From Rhodospirillaceae bacterium (GTDB taxonomy: Bacteria > Pseudomonadota > Alphaproteobacteria > JAEULC01), in the NCBI GenBank assembly GCA_023266845.1, contig JAHFPH010000007.1, positions 1-48,409 of the forward strand: a stretch of 48,409 bases of DNA, in the 5' to 3' direction. The notes below the pieces were generated by a model. That model had not been told where the DNA came from. It saw only the letters and a program-made list of their open reading frames with translations, and ran no database searches. The position numbers and the translations under genes are program-made. Each line of letters begins with the position of its first letter. The stretch's first letter is position 1. Of this stretch, positions 8,636 to 15,988 are shown in pieces.

Positions 8636-9372
8636 CCGGGCTCGACGTATCGATCGGCGGCGCTGTGCTGGCGGGGCTGCTGAGCTTCTTGAGCCCCTGC
8701 GTGCTGCCGCTGGTGCCACTCTATCTCTGCTATCTCGGCGGGATTTCGTTCGACCAATTGCATAGCCGCGCGGCCTCTGCCGCCGGCGCGCGGCGGTTGT
8801 GGATCGCCGCCCTCGCCTTCGTGCTGGGCTTCTCCACCGTGTTCGTCGCGCTGGGTGCCACCGCCAGCGCCATTGGTCAGATGGTCACGCAGCATCTCGA
8901 CATCCTGTCGAAGATCGCCGGCGTGGTGATCGTGCTGCTGGGCCTGCATTTCATTGGGTTGTTCCGCGCCGGGTTCCTCGACCTGGAACGGCGCTTCCAT
9001 CTGGAGCGCGCGCCGGCCGGGCCGCTCGGCGCCTATGCCGTGGGCCTGGCTTTCGCTTTCGGCTGGAGCCCATGCGTGGGGCCGGTGCTGGCTTCGATCC
9101 TGCTGGTCGCCGGCGGCAAGGATTCGGCCGGCCAAGGCGCCGTGCTGCTCGCGGCCTATTCGGCGGGCCTCGGGGTTCCGTTCCTGGCCGCCTCCCTGGC
9201 GGCGCGCGGGTTTCTAAGCTTGGCGCAACGCTTTCGCCGCGCCATGCGCACGATCGAAACCTTGATCGGTCTGTCCCTGGTCGGGATGGGGGTGCTGGTC
9301 TTCGTCGGCAGCTTCGGCCAAGCCGGTTATTGGCTGCTGGACAAAATCCCGTGGTTGAGCCGGTTCGGCTAA
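8632..9372 (+). CDS. soxV: CcdA/SoxV-like thiol-disulfide membrane transporter
   Basis: 246 residues, GTG 8632, overlapping the soxB stop by four bases. It is a six-helix DsbD/CcdA-family protein: the two redox cysteines are in FLSPCVLPLVP (helix 1) and FGWSPCVGPVL (helix 4). It passes reducing equivalents from cytoplasmic thioredoxin across the membrane, here probably to the SoxW-like thioredoxin encoded next door, keeping the SoxY carrier cysteine reduced. A general role in cytochrome c maturation (CcdA) is the alternative; the sox position argues for SoxV. Confidence 0.85.
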   Translation: MTGLDVSIGGAVLAGLLSFLSPCVLPLVPLYLCYLGGISFDQLHSRAASAAGARRLWIAALAFVLGFSTVFVALGATASAIGQMVTQHLDILSKIAGVVIVLLGLHFIGLFRAGFLDLERRFHLERAPAGPLGAYAVGLAFAFGWSPCVGPVLASILLVAGGKDSAGQGAVLLAAYSAGLGVPFLAASLAARGFLSLAQRFRRAMRTIETLIGLSLVGMGVLVFVGSFGQAGYWLLDKIPWLSRFG

Positions 9373-9379
9373 ACCGCGC

Positions 9380-10042
9380 CTACCAAAGCTGCACGTCCTT
9401 GCCCTCGGCGCGCAGTTTCTCGGCTTTGGCTTTCACGAATTGCTGGAAATGCTCTTTTTCATACGCTTTTTCAAATACGTATTCGAACATGCTGAGGAAA
9501 TGGAACGGCTTGAAGTAGCCGGGCATGCGCGCGACTTCAACCGTGCTGCCCTGCTTTCCGGCAACCGCTGCCGGATCGTCGGGAAAGAACTGGATAGTTG
9601 GCGTGAAGACCACCCCGTATCTCTTTGCCATCGCCTTTTCTTCCAGGCTGGTGCCGTCGAAATCCGTGACCGGGCGGGACCCGAAGATGTTGGTCTGCAG
9701 GACCATGAAATGCCCGCGGATGTAGTCCGCGATTGCAGGATCGGCGAAGTTGACCATGTGCATTTCGCGGCAATAAGGGCAGCCGCGCTGTTCCCAGATC
9801 ACCGCCAGGCGTTTGCCCTTGGCCCTGGCTTCGGCCAGGTCGTCCTTCAGATCCAGGAAGCTTTCGGTAAACCAGGGCTGGGTCAGCATTCCATCGTCGC
9901 CGGCTACCGGCTGATTGGGCTTGGGGTCCGCCGCCTTGGCCGCGCCGACGCGCCACAGGCCTGGACCAAGCGCGGCTAGCGCTCCGGTCAAAGCTGCGCC
10001 GCGCAGAGCCCCGCGTCGGCCTATCAAGAGCTTGGTATCCAT
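9380..10042 (-). CDS. soxW: SoxW-like periplasmic thioredoxin
   Basis: 220 residues from ATG 10042 (MDTKLLIGRRGALRGAALTG); an ATG five codons upstream is possible and neither has a strong ribosome binding site. The N-terminus is signal-like with a twin Arg. The thioredoxin domain holds the active site GCPYCREMH followed by FADPAIADYI and the cis-Pro loop VFTPTIQFF. This is the SoxW group that reduces Sox components with electrons from SoxV. It is convergent with soxV, seven bases apart, so it is transcribed separately from soxXYZAB. Confidence 0.85.
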   Translation of the reverse strand: MDTKLLIGRRGALRGAALTGALAALGPGLWRVGAAKAADPKPNQPVAGDDGMLTQPWFTESFLDLKDDLAEARAKGKRLAVIWEQRGCPYCREMHMVNFADPAIADYIRGHFMVLQTNIFGSRPVTDFDGTSLEEKAMAKRYGVVFTPTIQFFPDDPAAVAGKQGSTVEVARMPGYFKPFHFLSMFEYVFEKAYEKEHFQQFVKAKAEKLRAEGKDVQLW

Positions 10043-10129
10043 GGCGCCGCCCATCACTTGTTCTGGGGTAGAATCCTACTCGCGTCAGGCCGCGTCAAAT
10101 CCTGCCGCTGAACCCTCCTGGTCCGTGGC

Positions 10130-10155
10130 GGAACGAAGGCGCGGAAACGGCCGTA
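10130..10155 (+). promoter_or_regulatory. Second, weaker EcfG-like promoter match
   Basis: GGAAC at 10130-10134, a 17-base spacer and CGTA at 10152-10155. It differs from the GGAAC-N16/17-CGTT pattern in the last base. It lies about 350 bases upstream of the glucan synthase and may be chance. Confidence 0.2.
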
Positions 10156-10397
10156 TTAAGGCAGACAAGCGGAATCTGCATGAGCGGCGAGGAACGGCAT
10201 CGTTCGGCGCATGCCCGTCCCTTGCACCCCATCGACAGTTGCCTAACTCTTCGGCTACAGAACAGCGCGCGCGTCGATCTAAGCCGGCGTCGGCTAGCTA
10301 CGGGGGACCTGACGTGCGCCGTTTAGGACCGCTTTGGAAAGGTTTTGTCTGGGCGAAACCGCGTCGCCCTGTCCATTCGCTCGCACGCTAGATTTCC

Positions 10398-10423
10398 GGA
10401 ACTAAACTTGCATCGGCCACGTT
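10398..10423 (+). promoter_or_regulatory. EcfG-type (general stress) promoter for the glucan synthase
   Basis: GGAAC at 10398-10402, 17-base spacer, CGTT at 10420-10423. This is an exact match to the GGAAC-N16/17-CGTT consensus of the alphaproteobacterial general stress sigma factor. It sits 82 bases upstream of the GH17-GT2 start codon in the right orientation. It implies induction by osmotic or other general stress through PhyR-NepR-EcfG, which fits a periplasmic glucan enzyme. Confidence 0.5.
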
Positions 10424-10505
10424 TAGGACGTGGCAACCGTGAAATGGCGCGAGAGCTGGGATAGGCGCAGAACGCGGAGCCAAGGCAAGGGGCACGGGCT
10501 GGGTC

Positions 10506-13241
10506 ATGCGCCGGAGCGCGTTTTTCGTATTGGCCGCCGTTTTGGGGGCCAATCTTTTGCTGTGGGCTTGGTTCAACCAGCCTCAGGACGCCACCAATTG
10601 GAATGGCATCATCCGGGGCGTTGACTACAGCCCCTACCGTCTTGGCCAGGACCCGCGCAAGGACCAGCCCACGCGCGAGCAAATCGAACAAGATATCCGG
10701 ATGCTGCAGGGCCGCGTGGCCGCGATCCGCACCTATTCGGCGATCGACGGGCTGGAGGCGGTGCCCGGCATCGCGCGCAAATACGGCATGCGCGTCACCG
10801 CCGGCGCCTGGGTGGACGGCCGCCTGCAGCGCAACGCGGATGAGATCGACAGCCTGATCCAGCTGGCGCAAAACAACCGCAACATTGCGCGCGTGCTGGT
10901 GGGCAACGAGACCATCCTGCGCAACGACCTGCCGGTCGATCGGCTGATCGAATACATTCGGGACGTGCGCCGCCAGGTTCGCGTGCCGGTCGGCACGGCC
11001 GAGCCGTGGCATGTTTGGAAGGACCATCCCGAGCTGGCCGCTGCGGTGGATTTCATCGCCATCCACATTCTGCCGTACTGGGAAGGCATCGGCGTGGACG
11101 AGGCGGTCGACTATGCCCTCACGCGCTATGCCGACATCCAGTTCCGCTATCCCGACAAGCCCGTGGTCATCACCGAGATCGGCTGGCCCAGCGACGGGCG
11201 CGTGCGCCGCGACGCGGTGCCCTCGGCCGAAAACCAAGCGCGGTTCACGCGCGATTGGCTGAACGTGGCGCGCCAGCGCGACGTCGATTTCTTCGTCATG
11301 GAAGCCTTCGACCAGCCCTGGAAGCGGACGCTCGAAGGCCGCGTCGGCGCCTATTGGGGCGTGTTCGACGCCGAGCGCCAGGAGAAGTTCGCGCTGAGCG
11401 GGCCGATCGAGCCCTGGCAATTGTGGAAATCCCTGGCGCTCGGCTCGGGCCTTCTGGCGGCCGGGCCAATGCTGCTGTTCCTGCTGTGCTTTCCCAATCT
11501 GAAGCCGGCCGGCCGATTGGTCTTCGCCGGACTGATCCAGGCCTCGGCCACCGCGCTGGTCTGGAGCGTGGGCATGGGCGTCGCGCAATACCAGACCTGG
11601 GGATCGGTCGCGGCCTGGAGCGTCCTGCTGCTGGCGATGATGCTGATGATCACGATCATCCTGGCCGAAGGCTTCGAGATGGTCGAGGTTTTATGGACGC
11701 GCGGCTGGCGGCGGCGCTTTCCGCCCCTGCCGGTGAATCCCGACGCGCGGCTGCCGAAGGTTTCGCTGCACCTTCCAAGCTGCAACGAGCCGCCTAAGAT
11801 GGTCATCGCCACGCTGGATTCGCTGGCCAAGCTCGACTATCCCGATTTCGAGGTCCTGGTGATCGACAACAACACCGCCGACGAGGCGCTGTGGCGGCCG
11901 GTCGAAACGCATTGCCGCGCGCTGGGCGCGCGCTTCCGCTTCTTCCACCTGCCGAAATGGCCCGGCTACAAGGCGGGCGCGCTCAATTTCGCGCTCGAAC
12001 AGACCGCCCGGGACGCCGAGATCGTCGGTGTGATCGACAGCGACTACGTGGTGCGGCCGGATTGGCTGAAGGCGCTGGTGCCCTATTTCGAGCGGCCCGA
12101 GATCGGCTTCGTCCAGTCGCCGCAGGACCACCGCGCTTGGCGCAACAACCCGTTCAAGGAGATGATCAACTGGGAATATGCCGGGTTCTTCCGCATCGGC
12201 ATGGTCCACCGCAACGAGCGCGACGCGATCATCGAGCACGGCACCATGACGCTGATCCGCCGCGCGGCGATCGACCGGGTGGGCCCATGGGCCGAGTGGT
12301 GCATCTGCGAGGACGCGGAGATGGGCCTGCGCCTGCTGGAAGCGGGCTGGCGCTCGGCCTATTGCACGGAGGTGTTCGGCCGCGGCTTGGTGCCCGACAG
12401 CTTCGCCGGCTACAAGCGCCAGCGCCATCGCTGGGCTTTCGGCGCGGTGCAGATCGTGCGGCGCCATTGGCGCTGGCTGCTGCCGTTCAACGCCTCGCGG
12501 CTGACCTGGGGCCAGCGCTACCATTTCCTCGCCGGGTGGGTGCCGTGGTTCGCCGACGCGCTCAACATCGTGCTGCTGAGCATGGCCGTGCTGTGGTCGG
12601 TGCCGCTGGCGCTGGCGGGGATCGTCGCCAACGTCAAAGCCCAGTTGGCGACGCCGCGCGCCGGCGATGCGGTTGCGGGGCTGTTCGACGCTTCCTCCGC
12701 GGGCTGGCTCAGCGACCTGATCGATTGGTTGGCGATGGTCGCCAAGCATGTCGAATTCCCGCTGATGCTGTTCGTGGTTCCGACCATCGCGGTGTTCGCG
12801 TTCAAACTGGTGCGCTTCGCGCTGCTTTATACGGCCCGGGTGGAATGCAGCCCCATCCTGCGCCTGGGCGCCGGCATCGCCGGGTTGTCGCTTTCCTTCA
12901 CGATCGGCTATGCGGTGATCCAGGGGTTCCTGCGGCGCTCGCATCCCTTCCTGCGCACGCCGAAATGCGAAAACAGCCCGGCCATGATCCAGGGGCTGAA
13001 GATGGCCTGGCAGGAGACGGTGCTGTTCGTGCTGCCGCTCTTGGCCGCCGGCGCGATCATGGCCGTGTACGGCCGCGACTACCCCGACGCCAACACCTGG
13101 GCCGCCATGCTGGTGGTGCAGTCGGTTCCCTATGGCGCGGCCCTGTTGCAATCCATGATCGCGGCGGCGCCCTCGTTCGCCTGGGTGCGCCGTATCCTGC
13201 AGCCCGTCCGCCCGGACACCGAGGCCGTCACCGGCGACTGA
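10506..13241 (+). CDS. NdvB-like GH17-GT2 fusion, membrane beta-glucan synthase
   Basis: 911 residues, ATG 10506. Domains in order: an N-terminal membrane anchor (5-22); a GH17 domain (about 35-300) with acid/base Glu135 in VGNETILR and nucleophile Glu224 in VITEIGWPS; two or three helices (about 315-400); a GT2 cellulose-synthase-like domain (about 420-640) with VIDNNTAD, DSDYV, CICEDAE and KRQRHRWAFG (the QxxRW type motif); then five or so C-terminal helices. The family includes Bradyrhizobium NdvB and related proteobacterial proteins that polymerise glucose from UDP-glucose into beta-1,3 or beta-1,3/1,6 glucans, with the GH17 domain acting as a transglycosylase that branches or cyclises. 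Product inferred: periplasmic (osmoregulated) or exported beta-glucan. It stands alone and has a stress-type promoter. Confidence 0.88.
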   Translation: MRRSAFFVLAAVLGANLLLWAWFNQPQDATNWNGIIRGVDYSPYRLGQDPRKDQPTREQIEQDIRMLQGRVAAIRTYSAIDGLEAVPGIARKYGMRVTAGAWVDGRLQRNADEIDSLIQLAQNNRNIARVLVGNETILRNDLPVDRLIEYIRDVRRQVRVPVGTAEPWHVWKDHPELAAAVDFIAIHILPYWEGIGVDEAVDYALTRYADIQFRYPDKPVVITEIGWPSDGRVRRDAVPSAENQARFTRDWLNVARQRDVDFFVMEAFDQPWKRTLEGRVGAYWGVFDAERQEKFALSGPIEPWQLWKSLALGSGLLAAGPMLLFLLCFPNLKPAGRLVFAGLIQASATALVWSVGMGVAQYQTWGSVAAWSVLLLAMMLMITIILAEGFEMVEVLWTRGWRRRFPPLPVNPDARLPKVSLHLPSCNEPPKMVIATLDSLAKLDYPDFEVLVIDNNTADEALWRPVETHCRALGARFRFFHLPKWPGYKAGALNFALEQTARDAEIVGVIDSDYVVRPDWLKALVPYFERPEIGFVQSPQDHRAWRNNPFKEMINWEYAGFFRIGMVHRNERDAIIEHGTMTLIRRAAIDRVGPWAEWCICEDAEMGLRLLEAGWRSAYCTEVFGRGLVPDSFAGYKRQRHRWAFGAVQIVRRHWRWLLPFNASRLTWGQRYHFLAGWVPWFADALNIVLLSMAVLWSVPLALAGIVANVKAQLATPRAGDAVAGLFDASSAGWLSDLIDWLAMVAKHVEFPLMLFVVPTIAVFAFKLVRFALLYTARVECSPILRLGAGIAGLSLSFTIGYAVIQGFLRRSHPFLRTPKCENSPAMIQGLKMAWQETVLFVLPLLAAGAIMAVYGRDYPDANTWAAMLVVQSVPYGAALLQSMIAAAPSFAWVRRILQPVRPDTEAVTGD

Positions 13242-13262
13242 TCTATGCCAAGTAAATGTGGT

Positions 13263-13433
13263 TTATCTTGATGCTTTTCGACCAGTCTTAGGGGCGGTAC
13301 GGCGAAGATCGCGCCCTCTCTTGCCAGCATACTCAGAGTTGCGCTTAGGTGGCGTGTTCAGCGCGCGATGGATAGCATCGTCGCGGCGGCTGGCGATTTC
13401 GTCCGGGCTCAATTCGTCGGGGATTTTAATCAT
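13263..13433 (-). CDS. Possible 56-residue small protein, head-to-head with the MltR-like gene
   Basis: ATG 13433 to TAA 13263. The sequence begins MIKIPDELSPDEIASRRDDA, continues IHRALNTPPKRNSEYAGKRG and ends in a basic tail. The RRDDAIHRALNTPPK pattern resembles short orphan proteins common in Alphaproteobacteria, of unknown function and sometimes called antitoxin-like; that resemblance is from memory. Only a weak ribosome binding site (GAGATGG) is seen. Its start codon shares two bases (the AT of CATG) with the proposed start of the plus-strand gene, so at most one start may be correct. Confidence 0.4.
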   Translation of the reverse strand: MIKIPDELSPDEIASRRDDAIHRALNTPPKRNSEYAGKRGRDLRRTAPKTGRKASR

Positions 13434-14214
13434 GCCATCTCGCAATCGTGGGAGAAAGAAACCTAAGTTGCGCGATCTAAGTCGAGAAGTCCCTACAGAA
13501 GCAGACCTGAATGCGCTGATTGATAAATTACAGGAAGGGCCTCCAATTGTCTCCGCTATTTTAGGTTCCGCATTAATTGAACATGAGCTTGAATCTCTTT
13601 TGCGCACGCGAATCCGGCACAAAGACGATGGCACTTGGGACTTGCTAACGGAGACTGATGGGCCGCTAGCCACATTCAGTCGTAAAATAACTGCTGGCTA
13701 CGCGCTCGGCCTATACGATGAGGCAACCCGCGCCAATCTTGATATCGTGCGTCATATTCGCAATGCTTTTGCGCACGCAAAAAAACTCATCACATTCGAT
13801 CACAGCCTTGTGCTGGGAGAGATTGGGCGAGTCCAAGTAACAAACAGGCACAAGGATTTGCATTTGCGACTAAAGGCCGTGCAAAACGCACATCGCGGAG
13901 GCCATATTGCCTTTGCCAGTCTATGCGCTGGGATCACAATAGAATTGATGCGGAAGGGCACAGCACTGCAAAAATATCGAAACGCCTATCTGCGTCGGAA
14001 AACATCAAAACTCTTACAAAAGTCTAGCCCGGCTGTTCAATCTTGGATGCGTGCGCTCGGGCAGCCTCCAATGTCCTTCCCAGCAGAAGGAGGATTGAAT
14101 CCAAAATTGCCTCCGGGCCATCAAAGCGACGGTCCCAAGGGCGAAGCTCCCGGATTAACTCCGCGCGGGATTCTTGGCTCATTCGGAGCCGACCGCCGCA
14201 ACAAGGGCAAGTGA
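13432..14214 (+). CDS. MltR-like (mannitol repressor family) protein in a low-GC patch
   Basis: 260 residues from ATG 13432 (GGGGA 7-11 bases upstream); a TTG further in (MRDLSREVPTEADLN) is the alternative. Residues about 20-170 follow the MltR pattern: ALIDKLQEGPPIVSAILGSALIEHELESLL, then PLATFSRKITAGYALGLYDEATRANLDIVRHIRNAFAH. Family members are all-helical proteins, one of which represses the mannitol operon, but most are of unknown function. No mannitol genes lie near. The C-terminal 60 residues are Pro/Gly-rich and unlike the family. Codon use is A/T-richer than all neighbours, which suggests recent acquisition. Confidence 0.65.
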   Translation: MPSRNRGRKKPKLRDLSREVPTEADLNALIDKLQEGPPIVSAILGSALIEHELESLLRTRIRHKDDGTWDLLTETDGPLATFSRKITAGYALGLYDEATRANLDIVRHIRNAFAHAKKLITFDHSLVLGEIGRVQVTNRHKDLHLRLKAVQNAHRGGHIAFASLCAGITIELMRKGTALQKYRNAYLRRKTSKLLQKSSPAVQSWMRALGQPPMSFPAEGGLNPKLPPGHQSDGPKGEAPGLTPRGILGSFGADRRNKGK

Positions 14215-14565
14215 TAGCCCCGTCATTCCCTGTCCCGTCCATTTCTGCCTAACTCCCTTCTGCGAGGAGAGGCGATAAACACTTGAACAACTCAACTAAA
14301 CGGCCAACCTATTACGCAAACAGGAAGGTAATTTAGTTGCATGTGATGCCAGGTATAAGATCGCCTAATAAACGGGCATTTCCTGCCAACTGCATAATTG
14401 TTAACCGCGCGAGGCGCCCTAACCCGCGCTGCGGGGCCGGTTTTTCGCATTGCAGCGCCTTGGCCCGGCTTGGCACGGGACTTGTGTATGCAGGGCCAAG
14501 GCATGCCGGCGTTGCCGCGGGGGTCAACCCTGGGCGATGGCCGGCATGGGCAGCCGGAGGTCGGA
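14215..14565. other. 351-bp intergenic region upstream of amtB
   Basis: No gene with a credible start and codon use is seen. The first 200 bases are A/T-richer, continuing the composition of the MltR-like gene. The downstream part holds the sigma-54 promoter listed separately. I do not see a clear NtrC dyad; TTGCATGTGATGCCA (14337-14351) is only a partial one. Confidence 0.5.
14471..14486 (+). promoter_or_regulatory. Sigma-54 promoter of amtB
   Basis: TTGGCACGGGACTTGTG: the -24 element TGGCACG (14471-14477) and the -12 element TTGT (14482-14485) have the fixed RpoN spacing and match TGGCACG-N4-TTGC in all but the last base. It is 80 bases upstream of the amtB start codon. It implies nitrogen-limitation control through NtrC. 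Confidence 0.75.
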
Positions 14566-15909
14566 ATGAGAATTTCACGCAAGAATCTGTTGGCCGGACT
14601 GTGCGCCGGTTTCGTGCTGGCGGTCGGCATGGCCGCGACGGCCTGGGCCGAGGACGCGCCCAAGATCGACAAGGGCGACACCGCCTGGATGCTCACCTCC
14701 ACCGCGCTGGTGTTGTTGATGACCATTCCCGGCCTGGCGCTGTTCTATGGCGGCATGGTCCGCAAGATGAACGTGCTGGCCACGATCATGCAAAGCTTCG
14801 CCGTCACCTGCCTGGTGTCGATCATCTGGCTGGTCGTCGGCTACAGCCTGGCCTTCACCGAGGGGAACTACCTGATCGGCGGCCTGTCGCGCGTGATGAT
14901 GGCCGGGGTCGGCATCGACACGGTGAGCGGTTACGCGAAGATTCCCGAGACGGTCTACATGATGTTCCAGGCGACGTTCGCCATCATCACCCCGGCGCTG
15001 ATCCTGGGCTCGGTGGCCGATCGCATGAAATTCTCGGCCATGCTGCTGTTCATCGGCCTGTGGTCGATCCTGGTTTATTCGCCGGTCGCGCATTGGGTAT
15101 GGGGCACCGGCGGCTTCCTGGGCGGCACGGACATCAAGGACTACCCGGGCTTCCTCGGCCTCGGCTCGGTGCTCGACTTCGCCGGCGGCACCGTGGTGCA
15201 CGTCATCTCGGGCGTGAGCGGACTGATGTGCGCGCTGGTGATCGGCAAGCGCAAGGGCTACGGCACCGAACCGATGGCGCCGCACAACCTGACCTTCAGC
15301 CTGATCGGCGCGTCGCTGCTGTGGGTCGGCTGGTTCGGCTTCAACGCCGGCTCGGCGTTGGCCTCGGATGGACGCGCGGGCATGGCGATGCTGGCGACGC
15401 ACATGGCGACATCCGCGGCCGGCCTGTCGTGGATGGTCTGCGAATGGGGTCTGCGCGGCAAGCCGAGCCTCCTGGGCATCATCTCGGGCGCGGTGGCGGG
15501 CCTGGTCGCCATCACGCCGGCGAGCGGCTTCGTCGGCCCGGTCGGCGCCATCGTCATCGGATTGTCCGGCGGCGCGCTGTGCTTCTGGGCCGCGGTCGTC
15601 ATCAAGCCCAAGCTCGGCTACGACGACGCGCTGGACGCGTTCGGCGTGCACGCCGTGGGCGGGGCCACCGGCGCGATCCTGACCGGCGTGTTCGCGATCG
15701 AGAAGATCGGCGGCACGGCGGGCATGATCGAGGGCAACGGCATGCAGGTGGTGGCGCAGATCGTGGGCGTGGCGCTGACCGCGGGCTATGCCTGCATCGT
15801 GTCGCTGATCCTGCTCAAGATCGTCGACGCGACCGTCGGCCTGCGCGTGGACCGCGAGGACGAGATCGAAGGCCTCGACCGCGCGCTGCACGGCGAAGCG
15901 GTTCAGTAA
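14566..15909 (+). CDS. amtB: Ammonium transporter AmtB
   Basis: 447 residues. ATG 14566 is chosen because GGAGG lies six bases upstream and the sigma-54 promoter fits; longer in-frame extension to 14398 would run through the promoter. A cleavable signal peptide (about 1-28, ending AWAED) precedes eleven membrane helices. Family features are GLALFYGGMVRKMN, the pore histidines in VVHVISGVSGL and FGVHAVGGATG, and GWFGFNAGSAL. It conducts ammonium/ammonia through the inner membrane and is normally gated by the PII protein GlnK. No glnK lies beside it, which is unusual since the pair is usually linked. Confidence 0.95.
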   Translation: MRISRKNLLAGLCAGFVLAVGMAATAWAEDAPKIDKGDTAWMLTSTALVLLMTIPGLALFYGGMVRKMNVLATIMQSFAVTCLVSIIWLVVGYSLAFTEGNYLIGGLSRVMMAGVGIDTVSGYAKIPETVYMMFQATFAIITPALILGSVADRMKFSAMLLFIGLWSILVYSPVAHWVWGTGGFLGGTDIKDYPGFLGLGSVLDFAGGTVVHVISGVSGLMCALVIGKRKGYGTEPMAPHNLTFSLIGASLLWVGWFGFNAGSALASDGRAGMAMLATHMATSAAGLSWMVCEWGLRGKPSLLGIISGAVAGLVAITPASGFVGPVGAIVIGLSGGALCFWAAVVIKPKLGYDDALDAFGVHAVGGATGAILTGVFAIEKIGGTAGMIEGNGMQVVAQIVGVALTAGYACIVSLILLKIVDATVGLRVDREDEIEGLDRALHGEAVQ

Positions 15910-15937
15910 CTCCGAGCGGCGGCTTCCGGCAGAACGG

Positions 15938-15964
15938 GAAACGGGCGCCGCTTGCGCCCGTTTC
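15938..15964 (+). terminator. Rho-independent terminator of amtB
   Basis: An 11-bp perfect stem (GAAACGGGCGC / GCGCCCGTTTC) with a five-base loop, followed by TCGTTTGT. It lies between the convergent amtB and the HtrA-like gene; the arms are A-rich and T-rich at their ends, so it can work in both directions. Confidence 0.85.
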
Positions 15965-15988
15965 TCGTTTGTCCGGCGGTACCCGGCG

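Larger units (their letters stand above)
10043..10505. other. 463-bp intergenic region between divergent soxW and glucan synthase genes
   Basis: No convincing gene is seen on either strand. It holds two matches to the alphaproteobacterial general-stress (EcfG) promoter pattern pointing towards the glucan synthase, listed separately, and presumably the soxW promoter, which I cannot place. Confidence 0.5.

Noticed and set aside
9915-10391. Plus-strand ORF across the soxW start and the intergenic region
   Set aside because: Low-complexity Ala/Pro/Arg translation, covers the soxW signal region on the other strand, and has no family features.
14024-14242. Minus-strand 72-residue ORF with a zinc-ribbon-like CPCCGGRL
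   Set aside because: It overlaps the end of the MltR-like gene, has no clear ribosome binding site, and only one Cys pair. It could be real if the Pro/Gly-rich tail of the MltR-like protein is wrong, but the evidence is too thin.
14575-15891. Long minus-strand ORF opposite amtB
   Set aside because: It is His/Asp/Gln/Arg-rich with no family resemblance, the usual reverse shadow of a high-GC gene.
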